Positions 47,194 to 58,137 of a DNA stretch of 64,000 nucleotides are shown here, piece after piece. This DNA comes from Pseudothauera hydrothermalis (GTDB lineage: Bacteria; Pseudomonadota; Gammaproteobacteria; Burkholderiales; Rhodocyclaceae): contig NZ_CP029331.1 in NCBI RefSeq assembly GCF_003345255.1, positions 1,736,001 through 1,800,000 on the forward strand, written 5' to 3'. A program made the position numbers and the translations under genes. The notes beneath the pieces are model-generated. The model was not told where the DNA came from and did no database searches. It worked only from the letters and a program-made list of their open reading frames with translations. Positions within the stretch are counted from its first letter, which is position 1. Each line of letters opens with the position of its first letter.

Positions 47194-49884
47194 TCAGTCT
47201 GCCAGCGCCTTGCCGACGATTTCGCCTACATCCGTTGATAGCCCATCCGCATCGCGCACCCGCTCGAGCTGCGGACGGATCAAACCCTGCAGGGCGGGCG
47301 TGAAGCGCCGCCAGTTCTCCAGCGCGCGCGCCATGCGGGCGGCCACCTGCGGATTGACCGCATCGAGCGCAATCACCTGTTCGGCCCAGAAAGCGTAGCC
47401 GCTGCCATCTAGCGCATGGAACTCGCCCGGATTGGCGCGGAAAAAACCGCCCAGCAGGGCATACACCTTGTTGGGGTTGGACAGGCTGAAGGCCGGATCG
47501 GCCATCAGTTCGCGCACCCTTGCCAGCACCGGCGCAGCCGCCGGGTCGCGCCGCCAAGCCCCGGCCTGGAGCGCAAACCACTTATCCAGCACCAAGGCAT
47601 CCGCCCGATAGCGGCGATAGAAGGCGTCCAGCGCCGCCCGCGCCGCGGGTACCGCACCATGCACCAGGGCGGCCAGCGCGCCGAAACGGTCGGTCATGTT
47701 GGTGGCCGACTCAAAGCGCCGCACCGCCAGCGCCACCCCCTCTTCCACCTGCCCGGCCGCCAGGTAGCGCAGCGCGAGGTTTACCAGCGCGCGCCGGCCG
47801 GCATCGGCCGGGTGATAGCGGTACTCGCCGGGCACCGCGAGCGCCTCGGCCAGACTCAGCCAGTCGTCCGACAGCGCCTTGCCGAGCGCTGCAGTGAGGT
47901 GGATCTGCGCCGCCCGCAAGGCCGCCGGATCGGCCGGTTCCATGCGCTCCAGCAGATAAGCTTCGCTCGGCAAGGCTAGTGCTTGCGCGCGGAAAGCCGG
48001 GTCGAGATTGTCGTCACGCAGCAGTCGGGCGAAGGCTGCGACGAAGGGCTCAGGCAGGTTCAGCGCACGGCCTGCCGCGGCATCGGCGGCCAGCGCCAGC
48101 AGTACGCGCTCAGCATAGCGTTGGGCGGCATCCCAGCGGTTGAAGGCATCGCTGTCATGCGCCATGCGAAAGGCCAGACGCGCGTCGTCTTCGTCCAGTT
48201 CGAGGATCACCGGTGCCGAAAAACCGCGTAGCAGCGAAGGCACCGGCTCGGCGGCAAGGCCGATGAAACACCACTGCTGGCTCGCCTCGGTGAGTTGCAG
48301 CACACGGGTGGTCGCGCCGGGCTGGGTTTCGCCGTGAAACTGTAAGGGCAAATCGGCGCCGTCCGGCCCGATCAGACCGACCGCCACCGGAATCACCAAT
48401 GGCAACTTGTCGGCCTGCCCCGGCGTGGGCGGGGTGTGTTGGGCGAGCGTCAGGGTGTAGCGGCCGTCTGCCGCGTTCCAGGCGCCGGTGGCGCGCACCC
48501 GCGGCGTACCGGCTTGGCTGTACCACCGCATGAACCGATCGAGATCCACGCCGTTGGCTTCGGCCATCGCGTCGACGAAATCGTCGCAGGTCACCGCCTG
48601 GCCGTCGTGATAGCTGAAGTACAAATCCAAGCCGTTGCGAAAACCCTCCGATCCCAGCAGGGTATGCAACATGCGAATGACCTCGGCGCCTTTTTCATAC
48701 ACCGTGGCGGTGTAAAAGTTATTGATTTCCCGATAGCTCTCCGGGCGGATCGGATGCGCCATCGGTCCGGCGTCCTCAGGAAACTGCGCGGCGCGCAGCA
48801 CCCGTACATCCTCGATACGCTTGACCGCTCGGGCAGAATCCGCACCGGCCGCGCCGGCCGCATCCGCCAGCATGTCGGCGGAAAATTGTTGATCGCGAAA
48901 TACCGTGAGACCTTCCTTGAGGGTGAGCTGAAACCAGTCGCGGCAGGTCACCCGGTTGCCGGTCCAGTTGTGGAAATACTCATGAGCCACCACGCTTTCG
49001 ATATGCTCGTAGTCGCTATCGGTGGCGGTGTCCGGCTTGGCCAGCACATACTTGGCGTTGAAGATGTTGAGCCCCTTGTTTTCCATCGCACCCATGTTGA
49101 AGTCGCTCACCGCGACGATCATGAAGCGGTCGAGGTCTAATTCCAGACCAAAGGTTTGCTCGTCCCAGCGCAGGGCGCGCACCAAGGCGTCCATGGCATG
49201 CCCGGTGCGGTCGAGATTGCCCGGCTCCACCCACACCTGTAGCAACACTTCCCGCCCGCTGGCCGTGCATTCGCGGCGCTCCAGCGCCACCAGGTCGGCC
49301 GCGACCAGGGCAAAGAGATAACTGGGTTTGGGAAAGGGGTCTTCCCAGCGCGCATAATGGCGACCGTCAGGCAGATCGCCTTCTTCGACCAGATTGCCAT
49401 TTGACAGCAACACCGGGCAGCGGGCTTTGTCGCCTTCCACGGTGACCGTGAAACGCGCCATCACGTCCGGCCGGTCCGGATACCAGGTGATACGGCGAAA
49501 GCCTTCGGCTTCGCACTGCGTGAAATAACCGCCACGCGAGATGTAGAGGCCGCTGAGCGCGGTATTGGCCTGCGGGTTGATACGGGTGACGATTTCCAGC
49601 TCGGCCTCGTCACCCTCGGCGTCGATCTCCAAGCGGGTCTCGCTGCGGCGCACCGCTCCGGCGGCCGGGTCCAGCCCATTGACGGTGAGCGACAGGGTTT
49701 CCAGCTCTTCGCCGTCGAGCAGGATGGGACCGGCGGCCGCGTGCCGGTTGCGCCGGCACGCAAGCCGACTGGTGACCACGGTGGCCTGCGGGTCGAGCGC
49801 AAAGTGCAGATCCACCCGGGTGACGGTCCACGCCAGCGGCGCATAGTCGCTGCGATGAATGATGGGGGCTTGTTCGGTTGTCAT
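47194..49884 (-). CDS. pepN: Aminopeptidase N (M1 metallopeptidase)
   Basis: 896 residues. The substrate motif GAMENKGLNIFNAKYVLA and the zinc motif HEYFHNW (in VVAHEYFHNWTGNRVTCRDWFQLTLKEG, with the third ligand Glu) are intact, and the C-terminal helical region is complete. ATG 49884 is chosen; 38 further upstream codons lie inside the ATPase gene. It overlaps the ATPase stop by 4 nt, so it is translated with it. A cytoplasmic exopeptidase that finishes protein breakdown. Confidence 0.96.
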   Translation of the reverse strand: MTTEQAPIIHRSDYAPLAWTVTRVDLHFALDPQATVVTSRLACRRNRHAAAGPILLDGEELETLSLTVNGLDPAAGAVRRSETRLEIDAEGDEAELEIVTRINPQANTALSGLYISRGGYFTQCEAEGFRRITWYPDRPDVMARFTVTVEGDKARCPVLLSNGNLVEEGDLPDGRHYARWEDPFPKPSYLFALVAADLVALERRECTASGREVLLQVWVEPGNLDRTGHAMDALVRALRWDEQTFGLELDLDRFMIVAVSDFNMGAMENKGLNIFNAKYVLAKPDTATDSDYEHIESVVAHEYFHNWTGNRVTCRDWFQLTLKEGLTVFRDQQFSADMLADAAGAAGADSARAVKRIEDVRVLRAAQFPEDAGPMAHPIRPESYREINNFYTATVYEKGAEVIRMLHTLLGSEGFRNGLDLYFSYHDGQAVTCDDFVDAMAEANGVDLDRFMRWYSQAGTPRVRATGAWNAADGRYTLTLAQHTPPTPGQADKLPLVIPVAVGLIGPDGADLPLQFHGETQPGATTRVLQLTEASQQWCFIGLAAEPVPSLLRGFSAPVILELDEDDARLAFRMAHDSDAFNRWDAAQRYAERVLLALAADAAAGRALNLPEPFVAAFARLLRDDNLDPAFRAQALALPSEAYLLERMEPADPAALRAAQIHLTAALGKALSDDWLSLAEALAVPGEYRYHPADAGRRALVNLALRYLAAGQVEEGVALAVRRFESATNMTDRFGALAALVHGAVPAARAALDAFYRRYRADALVLDKWFALQAGAWRRDPAAAPVLARVRELMADPAFSLSNPNKVYALLGGFFRANPGEFHALDGSGYAFWAEQVIALDAVNPQVAARMARALENWRRFTPALQGLIRPQLERVRDADGLSTDVGEIVGKALAD

Positions 49885-52643
49885 GGTGTCGTTCTTGTGT
49901 GGCCGGCCTTGCGGCGGTGGTTGAGGTTCTTGATCAGCGCCTTTTCGGCTTCGACGAGCAACAGCGTCAGCACGCCAAAGCCCAGGATACGCGTCCACGC
50001 GGCAACATCCAGCGCAGCGGTGCCAAACAATGTCTGCATGGCTGGCAGGTAGGTAAAGGCCGCCTGGCAGGCAAGCATCAGCGCGATGGCGATGAGCACG
50101 TAGCGATTACCAAAAAAGCCTTCGCGATTGAGTATTGAGCCGGCAAAGCTGCGCACGTTGAATAGATAAAAAGCCTCGCCGACCATCAGCGCATTGACCG
50201 CGGCGGTGCGGGCGAACGCCTCGCTGGCGCCCTGACCGATCTCCCAGACGAACATCCCGAGCCCGCCACCGACCAACAGCAAACCGACGAACAGCACCCG
50301 CCAGACCAGAAAACCGCTCAACAGCGGCTCGGCAGGATCACGCGGCGGGCGCGCCATGATGTCGCGCTCAGGCGCCTCGAAGGCCAACGCAAGCGCCAAA
50401 GTGACCGCGGTGATCATGTTCACCCACAAAATCTGCGCCGGCGTGATCGGCAAGGTCATGCCCAGCGCCACCGCGGCGAACAAGATGCCGCCCTGACCGA
50501 CATTGGTCGGCAAAATGAAGGCGATGGCTTTGCGCAGGTTGTCATACACCGTGCGCCCTTCTTCGACCGCCGCGGCCACCGAAGCGAAATTGTCGTCGGC
50601 CAGCACCATCTCGGCAGCCTCCTTGGCCGCTTCGGTGCCATTGCGCCCCATGGCCACGCCCACATCGGCACGTTTGAGCGCGGGGGCGTCGTTGACCCCG
50701 TCGCCAGTCATCGCCACCACCTCGCCACGCGCCTGCAACGCGCGCACCAGACGCAGTTTGTGTTCGGGACTGGCGCGGGCAAAGATTGCGGTGTCGGCCA
50801 CGATGCGCTGCAAGGCGTCATCGTCCATTTGTTCGATCTGCGCGCCGCTAATGGCTTGAACTTCGGCCGCCAGCCCCAAACGTTCGCCAATCGCTTGCGC
50901 GGTCGCAACATGATCACCGGTAATCATTTTGACCTGGATGCCGGCGCTTCGGCAGCGCGCCACCGCACGGATGGCTTCCTCACGCGGCGGATCCGACAAG
51001 CCCAGCACCGCCAGCAAGGTAAAGCCGCCGCGCTCGACATCGGCAAAGGTCAGCGTCTTGAGCCCGTCTTCGCCTTCGCGCACCGCCAGTGCCAGCAGAC
51101 GCAGGCCTTCCGCGGCAGCAGCGTGCAGGGCGGCGTCCCAGTGCGCCCGGTCCAGGGCCACATCGCCATGCCGGCCACGCTGCAGCGCGCACAGACCGAG
51201 CACCCGTTCCGGGGCGCCTTTCAGATACAGCATTCCGCGCCCGTGGTGGTCGTGATTGAGCGTGGCCATGAAGCGATGCTCGGATTCAAAGGGAATCACG
51301 TCGGTGCGGGGCGCCGCCTCGCGCTCGAAGTCCTCTTCCAACCCGGCCTTGCGCGCCAGGGTGAGCAGCGCGCCCTCGGTGGGGTCCCCGACCACCCGCC
51401 AGTCATCGCCATCGCACTGGAGCGCGGCGTCGTTGCACAGCACCGCGCAACGGGCCACCTCCACCAGCAGCGAATGGGCCGCAACATTCACTTCGGAACC
51501 ATCGAGTGTAAAACCGCCGTGCGGGGCATAACCCACGCCAGAGACCGCAAAGACCTGGTCGGCGCAGATCACTTGCTCGACGGTCATTTCATTGCGGGTC
51601 AGCGTGCCGGTTTTGTCCGAGCAGATCACCGTGACCGAACCCAGCGTTTCCACTGCCGGCAGACGGCGGACGATGGCATTGCGACGGGCCATGGCCTGCA
51701 CGCCAATGGCCAGTGTGATGGTCATGATGGCCGGCAACCCCTCGGGAATCACCGCCACCGCTAAACCGACCGCGGCCAGGAACATCTCCGCCGCCGTATA
51801 GCCGCGCACCAGTGTGCCAAAGGCGAAGGTCAGCGCGGCCACCGCCAAAATCCCCACGGTGAGCAAGCGCCCGAAAGCAGCCATCTGCCGCAGCAAAGGG
51901 GTAGTGAGGGTATCGACCTCGCCCAGCATCGCGCTGATGCGCCCGATCTCGGTATGCGCGCCGGTAGCCACCACCACGCCGGTAGCCTGGCCGTGCACCA
52001 CCAACGTACCTGAATACGCCATACAGCGCCGGTCGCCCAGCGCGGCCTGCGCTGCAACCGGCTCGACGCTCTTATCCACGGCCACCGATTCACCGGTGAG
52101 CGCAGCCTCCTCCACCCGTAGTCCGCGCACCTCGATCAGCCGCAAATCGGCCGGCACCTTGTCGCCGGAAGCCAGAAAAACAATGTCGCCAGGCACCAAA
52201 CGGTCCGCGGCAATGTCCAGGCGACGGCCATCGCGTAACACCTGGGCACGCAGCGAGAGCATGTTGCGGATCGCATCCAGCGCGCGCTCAGCCTTGCCTT
52301 CTTGGATGAAGCCGATGACCGCGTTGATCAGCACCACGCCAAAAATCACCCCGCTGTCGATCAGGTGACCTAGCAGCGCAGTGATCACGCCGGCCACCAG
52401 CAGCACATAGATCAGAACGTTGTGAAACTGCAGCATGAAACGCGCAAGCGGCCCGCGCCGCGGCGGCTGCGGCAAGGTGTTGGGCCCGTGCCGCCGCAGG
52501 CGCTCGGTAGCGGCCGCAGCATCCAAACCCAGATGCGCGAGCACCCCCTGGGTGCGGAGCACTTCGTCTGCGCACGCAGCATGCGGCGGCATCCGACCGG
52601 CGGATGTGGCTGCGGATGTTTTGTCTGTCATTTCCAGATTCAT
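49881..52643 (-). CDS. P2A-like cation-translocating P-type ATPase
   Basis: 920 residues. An N-terminal cation-ATPase domain (VLAHLGLDAAAATERLRRHGPNTL), the TGES loop (LTGESVAVDK), membrane helix 4 with PEGLP, phosphorylation site CSDKTGTLTRNEMT, KGAPE of the nucleotide domain, and hinge MTGDGVNDAPALKRADVGVAM. The overall type is that of SERCA/PMR1 Ca2+ pumps, but membrane helix 6 reads NMITAVTLALALAFE, with Thr where Ca2+ pumps carry Asp, so the transported ion is uncertain. ATG 52643 has GAGGT just upstream; TTG 52661 and ATG 52631 are alternatives. Shares a unit with pepN. Confidence 0.9.
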   Translation of the reverse strand: MNLEMTDKTSAATSAGRMPPHAACADEVLRTQGVLAHLGLDAAAATERLRRHGPNTLPQPPRRGPLARFMLQFHNVLIYVLLVAGVITALLGHLIDSGVIFGVVLINAVIGFIQEGKAERALDAIRNMLSLRAQVLRDGRRLDIAADRLVPGDIVFLASGDKVPADLRLIEVRGLRVEEAALTGESVAVDKSVEPVAAQAALGDRRCMAYSGTLVVHGQATGVVVATGAHTEIGRISAMLGEVDTLTTPLLRQMAAFGRLLTVGILAVAALTFAFGTLVRGYTAAEMFLAAVGLAVAVIPEGLPAIMTITLAIGVQAMARRNAIVRRLPAVETLGSVTVICSDKTGTLTRNEMTVEQVICADQVFAVSGVGYAPHGGFTLDGSEVNVAAHSLLVEVARCAVLCNDAALQCDGDDWRVVGDPTEGALLTLARKAGLEEDFEREAAPRTDVIPFESEHRFMATLNHDHHGRGMLYLKGAPERVLGLCALQRGRHGDVALDRAHWDAALHAAAAEGLRLLALAVREGEDGLKTLTFADVERGGFTLLAVLGLSDPPREEAIRAVARCRSAGIQVKMITGDHVATAQAIGERLGLAAEVQAISGAQIEQMDDDALQRIVADTAIFARASPEHKLRLVRALQARGEVVAMTGDGVNDAPALKRADVGVAMGRNGTEAAKEAAEMVLADDNFASVAAAVEEGRTVYDNLRKAIAFILPTNVGQGGILFAAVALGMTLPITPAQILWVNMITAVTLALALAFEAPERDIMARPPRDPAEPLLSGFLVWRVLFVGLLLVGGGLGMFVWEIGQGASEAFARTAAVNALMVGEAFYLFNVRSFAGSILNREGFFGNRYVLIAIALMLACQAAFTYLPAMQTLFGTAALDVAAWTRILGFGVLTLLLVEAEKALIKNLNHRRKAGHTRTTP

Positions 52644-52731
52644 GACTACCTCATCGGTCAAGCGCCCCCGCAGAGACAGCGCGACCGAGTTCGGCGTTCC
52701 CCGCGCGACGCATCGACGCCGTCGGTGTCGG

Positions 52732-53211
52732 CTATTTGGGTGCGCCCAAATTGCCGGGCAGCAACACGATCACGGTGCCGGCCAGACGATCGTGCAAAAA
52801 CTGCCGATCGCGATCGACAAGCGCCCATAGCAGGCCGACGCCAAACAACATCACCGAAGGCCAAGCCAGCGCGTAACGCAGCAGGCATTGACCCAGGCCC
52901 GGCTGGCGCCCGCTGGCCGCATCCACGATACGCAGGCGCCAAGTCTGCATCGCCAAAGTCTGTCCGCCTCGCCGCCAGTACCAGATAAAGTACACCCCCA
53001 AGGCGATGAACAGGTGCATCCACGCCAGCCAACCCGGCGGCGCCACGCCCAACCCGATGCCCAGCGCCAGCCAAGGCACCAAAAACACCAGGGCCAGCAC
53101 CCCGAGCAACAATAGCGACTCATACAGCATGCTGGCCAAGCGGCGGCGCAGGCCGGCCGGTTCGACCACCAAACGCGGCGCAGCGGCCACAGAGGAATCG
53201 GGAGCAGTCAT
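52732..53211 (-). CDS. RDD family membrane protein
   Basis: 159 residues. The N-terminal GLRRRLASMLYESLLLLGVLAL carries the family's Arg but Tyr-Glu where the Asp pair usually lies; it is followed by two or three more helices with QTLAMQTWRLRIVDAASGR between them and a second Asp-rich signature, DRDRQFLHDRLAGT. Function of this family is mostly unknown; some members affect cation exchange. ATG 53211 is chosen over a longer frame that runs into the ilvB promoter region. It precedes the P-type ATPase gene on the same strand by 88 bp. Confidence 0.88.
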   Translation of the reverse strand: MTAPDSSVAAAPRLVVEPAGLRRRLASMLYESLLLLGVLALVFLVPWLALGIGLGVAPPGWLAWMHLFIALGVYFIWYWRRGGQTLAMQTWRLRIVDAASGRQPGLGQCLLRYALAWPSVMLFGVGLLWALVDRDRQFLHDRLAGTVIVLLPGNLGAPK

Positions 53212-53390
53212 CGGATGATTTTTTGCGGCGTAACGGCCAGCGATGGGTGAGATCAGACAGCGGCGCGCGGCAATGTATCGGACCGCGCTGCACGCCCCCG
53301 AGCGAACGGACCAACAGAAGCCCGGACCACTTACCGCCGCGCGGACTTGGACCGGCCAAGCGAGTTGTGTCGCCAACGGCAGCGGGATTC

Positions 53391-53419
53391 TTGACCAAAA
53401 CCGGGTCGCAGGGTAACGT
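53391..53419 (+). promoter_or_regulatory. Probable sigma-70 promoter of the ilvB-ilvH-ilvC genes
   Basis: TTGACC (53391-53396), 17-bp spacer, TAACGT (53414-53419), 38 bp before the ilvB ATG. The 246-bp divergent gap shows no leucine-, isoleucine- or valine-rich leader frame. Confidence 0.45.
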
Positions 53420-53457
53420 CAGCCGTTTCAAACGTAATACTGAGCGAGTTTGCGACG

Positions 53458-55170
53458 ATGGTGCTGACCGGCGCGGAAATTGTAATCAGGTGTCTGCAGG
53501 AAGAGAAGGTTGAATACGTTTTCGGCTATCCCGGAGGCGCCGTACTGTTCATCTATGACGCGCTCTTTCAGCAGGAGCAGGTCCGCCATGTACTGGTGCG
53601 CCACGAACAGGCTGCAGTGCACGCGGCCGATGGCTACGCGCGCAGCACCCAGAAGGTCGGCGTGGCGCTGGTGACCTCCGGGCCGGGCGCCACCAATGCG
53701 GTCACCGGCATCGCCACCGCGTTTTGCGACTCCATTCCACTGGTGATCATTTCCGGCCAGGTGCCCACCGCGGCAATCGGTCAGGACGCTTTCCAGGAAG
53801 TCGACACCGTCGGCATCACCCGTCCCTGTGTCAAGCACAATTTTCTGGTCAAGGATGTGCGCGATATTGCGCCGACCATCAAAAAAGCCTTTTATCTGGC
53901 TAGAACCGGCCGCCCCGGCCCGGTGCTGGTGGACATTCCCAAGGATGTCAGCATGCAGCGCTGCGAGTTCGAGTATCCTCGAGAAATCTCGATGCGCTCG
54001 TACAACCCGGTGGTCCGCGGCCACCAGGGACAGATCCGCAAGGCGGTGCAACTTTTACTCGAAGCCAAGCGGCCGATGATCTACACCGGCGGCGGCGTCA
54101 TCCTTTCAGAGGCCGCCGAGCCGCTTACCCATCTTGCCCGTCTGCTGGGTTTTCCGATTACCAACACGCTGATGGGGCTGGGCGGTTTCCCGGCCAGCGA
54201 CCGCCAATTCCTGGGTATGCCGGGCATGCACGGCACCTTCGAAGCCAACATGGCCATGCACTACAGCGACGTGCTGCTGGCCGTGGGCGCGCGCTTTGAC
54301 GACCGGGTCATCGGCAATCCGGCGCATTTTGCCGAAGAACCCCGCAAGATCATTCACGTCGATATCGACCCGTCGTCCATTTCCAAGCGCGTCAAGGTGG
54401 ATGTGCCCATCGTCGGCGACGTGCGCGAAGTGCTCCAGGAGATGATCCGCCAGATCGAATCCGGCGCCGCACGGCCCAATCCGGACAATCTTGCAGCCTG
54501 GTGGAAGCAGATCGAAGAATGGCGCAGCCGCAACTGCCTGGCCTACAAAAATTCCGACGAAATCATCAAACCGCAGTTCGTGGTGCAAAAGCTTTGGGAA
54601 GTCACCGGCGGTGAGGCCATCGTGACCTCCGACGTGGGCCAGCACCAGATGTGGGCCGCACAGTACTACCGCTTCGACAAACCCCGCCGCTGGCTCAATT
54701 CCGGCGGCCTGGGCACGATGGGCGTGGGCATGCCGTATGCCATGGGCGCGAAGCTCGCCAATCCGGACATGCAGGTGGCCTGCATCACCGGGGAGGCGTC
54801 CATTCAGATGAACATCCAGGAGCTTTCGACCTGTAAGCAATTCCGCCTGCCGATCAAAATCTGCAATCTGAACAACCGTTACCTGGGCATGGTGCGCCAA
54901 TGGCAGGAACTGTTCCACGGCGGGCGTTATTCCGAATCCTACATGGACTCGCTGCCCGACTTCGCCAAGCTGGCCGAAGCCTACGGCCATGTAGGTATCC
55001 GTGTCGACCGCCCGGCCGACGTCGAACCGGCGCTGCGCGAAGCCTTCACCCGGCACAAGGATGAACTGGTGTTTCTCGACTTCCAGGTGGACCCGACCGA
55101 GAACGTCTATCCGATGGTCCAAGGTGGCAAGGGCCTGACCGAGATGATCCTCTCCGCCGAAGACCTGTAA
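53458..55170 (+). CDS. ilvB: Acetolactate synthase large subunit
   Basis: 570 residues. A thiamine-diphosphate enzyme with FGYPGGAVLFIYDALF, the catalytic Glu in HEQAAVHAADGYAR, an FAD-binding central domain and the cofactor motif CITGEASIQMNIQELSTC...LNNRYLGMVRQWQE. The GDG/GDA of many homologues is GEA here, a variant I have seen in related proteobacteria. It condenses pyruvate with pyruvate or 2-oxobutyrate, the first common step to valine, leucine and isoleucine. The regulatory subunit gene follows after 35 bp. Confidence 0.96.
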   Translation: MVLTGAEIVIRCLQEEKVEYVFGYPGGAVLFIYDALFQQEQVRHVLVRHEQAAVHAADGYARSTQKVGVALVTSGPGATNAVTGIATAFCDSIPLVIISGQVPTAAIGQDAFQEVDTVGITRPCVKHNFLVKDVRDIAPTIKKAFYLARTGRPGPVLVDIPKDVSMQRCEFEYPREISMRSYNPVVRGHQGQIRKAVQLLLEAKRPMIYTGGGVILSEAAEPLTHLARLLGFPITNTLMGLGGFPASDRQFLGMPGMHGTFEANMAMHYSDVLLAVGARFDDRVIGNPAHFAEEPRKIIHVDIDPSSISKRVKVDVPIVGDVREVLQEMIRQIESGAARPNPDNLAAWWKQIEEWRSRNCLAYKNSDEIIKPQFVVQKLWEVTGGEAIVTSDVGQHQMWAAQYYRFDKPRRWLNSGGLGTMGVGMPYAMGAKLANPDMQVACITGEASIQMNIQELSTCKQFRLPIKICNLNNRYLGMVRQWQELFHGGRYSESYMDSLPDFAKLAEAYGHVGIRVDRPADVEPALREAFTRHKDELVFLDFQVDPTENVYPMVQGGKGLTEMILSAEDL

Positions 55171-55205
55171 CCGCAGCCCCCGAACACACTGGAAAGCTCA
55201 ACACC

Positions 55206-56880
<1,675 letters not shown>

Positions 56881-56899
56881 TCCACCCATCGCTTGATCC

Positions 56900-56934
56900 A
56901 AGCCGGGGAAGGGCGTAAGCCACCCCGGCTTTTT
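56900..56934 (+). terminator. Intrinsic terminator after ilvC
   Basis: Perfect 9-bp stem AAGCCGGGG (56900-56908) with CCCCGGCTT (56923-56931), 14-nt loop, T run ending at 56934. It lies 20 bp after the ilvC stop. Confidence 0.88.
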
Positions 56935-57047
56935 CGTCCGCTACGCCCACCCACCGTTTGCCCCCGTACGGACGCGGTTGCGGGTACGGTAGAATCCCGA
57001 ACTTCGTTCGTGCGCGCGTCTGCGCCAAAAGCGGAGCCGGCTAACTC

Positions 57048-57830
57048 ATGAACTTGATCCCGATCGACAAACGTCGCCGCGGCATTTATATCCTGCCCAA
57101 TTTGTTCACCACCGCTGCGCTGTTCGCCGGTTTCTACGCGATCGTGCAAGCCATGAACGACCGCTTCGAATACGCCGCGGTGGCAATTTTCGTGGCCATG
57201 GTATTCGACGGTCTGGACGGCCGCGTCGCCCGCCTGACGCAAACACAGAGCGCTTTCGGCGCCGAGTACGATTCGCTGTCCGACATGGTGTCTTTTGGCG
57301 CAGCCCCGGCCTTGGTCATGTATGAATGGGCACTGCGCGACCTGGGCAAGCTGGGCTGGATTGCCGCCTTCATCTACTGCGCCGGCGCCGCGCTGCGTCT
57401 GGCGCGTTTCAACACCAACATCGACGTGGTCGACAAACGCTACTTTCAGGGCCTGCCCAGCCCGGCTGCCGCCGCACTGGTGGCCGGACTGGTGTGGGTG
57501 GTGATCGACAACGGCCTGAGCGGTGAAGACGTCAGTTGGCTGGCCTGCTTCGTTACCGTGTTTGCCGGCATCTCCATGGTCAGCAATGTGTTCTTCTGGA
57601 GCGGCAAAGACATCAACCTAAAACGAAGCGTACCCTTCATCGTCTTGATCGCGCTGGTACTCGCCTTTGCGCTGGTGTCGAGCTACCCGCCAGGCGTACT
57701 GTTTGCACTGTTTCTGGCCTACGCGTTTTCCGGCTATGTGCTGTATGGCTGGCGTTGGATGAACCGTCGCCGACGCCGGGCCGAAGCCGCCGAAGCGCAC
57801 CGTCAGGAACAGCATGAAGCGGATCGATGA
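57048..57830 (+). CDS. pssA: CDP-diacylglycerol--serine O-phosphatidyltransferase
   Basis: 260 residues, several membrane helices. The CDP-alcohol phosphotransferase signature is complete: DGLDGRVARLTQTQSAFGAEYDSLSDMVSFG (D..DG.AR..G...D...D type, with the last Asp as catalytic base). It makes phosphatidylserine, the precursor of phosphatidylethanolamine, at the inner membrane. In betaproteobacteria pssA often lies between ilvC and leuA, as here. An ATG with no other candidate nearby starts the gene. Confidence 0.93.
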   Translation: MNLIPIDKRRRGIYILPNLFTTAALFAGFYAIVQAMNDRFEYAAVAIFVAMVFDGLDGRVARLTQTQSAFGAEYDSLSDMVSFGAAPALVMYEWALRDLGKLGWIAAFIYCAGAALRLARFNTNIDVVDKRYFQGLPSPAAAALVAGLVWVVIDNGLSGEDVSWLACFVTVFAGISMVSNVFFWSGKDINLKRSVPFIVLIALVLAFALVSSYPPGVLFALFLAYAFSGYVLYGWRWMNRRRRRAEAAEAHRQEQHEADR

Positions 57831-57911
57831 GCGAGCGTCGCAAACGCCCTCCTGCCCCTAATCGCCACCATGGCCCGATACCCTGCTCGATCACCGGTTC
57901 ACTACGCGCTC

Positions 57912-57941
57912 TTGCAGCGCTTGGGATAGCTGATCTATAGT
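57912..57941 (+). promoter_or_regulatory. Probable promoter of the leuA leader transcript
   Basis: TTGCAG (57912-57917), 18-bp spacer, TATAGT (57936-57941). The expected start of transcription is at about 57948-57949, which is the ATG of the leucine-rich leader frame. Confidence 0.55.
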
Positions 57942-57948
57942 CGGACGC

Positions 57949-58041
57949 ATGACGACCGGACACCCTCTTTTCCGCCTGTCGCTACACCGTCTGCCGGCTG
58001 GACTGCTGCCGCTCGGTCCGCTGCTGCGCCTTGCGCGCTGA
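57949..58041 (+). CDS. leuL: Leucine-rich leader peptide upstream of leuA (candidate attenuator ORF)
   Basis: A 30-codon frame, too short for usual gene calling: begins MTTGHPLFRLSLHRLP and ends RLAR. Ten of its 30 residues are leucine, with repeated Leu-Leu and Leu-x-Leu clusters in the second half, and the codons include the rarer CTT, CTA and CTC. It lies 96 bp before leuA, the first enzyme of leucine synthesis, where such peptides sense charged leucine tRNA through ribosome stalling. There is no Shine-Dalgarno, and the -10 box ends only 7 nt before the ATG, so translation is probably leaderless. No classic terminator with a T run follows, so control may act on the leuA ribosome-binding site or through Rho. 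Confidence 0.65.
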   Translation: MTTGHPLFRLSLHRLPAGLLPLGPLLRLAR

Positions 58042-58118
58042 CTACTGACATCCCCCCTTCCCCCGTAGCCCAAACCCCTGCCGCCTGTGCCGGCGGACGG
58101 CTGGATTCGCATCGATCC

Positions 58119-58131
58119 CTCCCTGCTGGAG
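58119..58131 (+). promoter_or_regulatory. Small hairpin covering the leuA ribosome-binding site
   Basis: CTCC (58119-58122), loop CTGCT, GGAG (58128-58131). GGAG is the ribosome-binding site of leuA (ATG 58138). A second pairing is possible upstream: GTCCGC at the end of the leader frame with GCGGAC at 58093-58098. Folding is weak and unverified. Confidence 0.35.
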
Positions 58132-58137
58132 CCGAAC

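Noticed and set aside
53212-53457. Possible Ile/Leu/Val leader peptide before ilvB
   Set aside because: Translated all short frames in the gap; none is rich in branched-chain residues.
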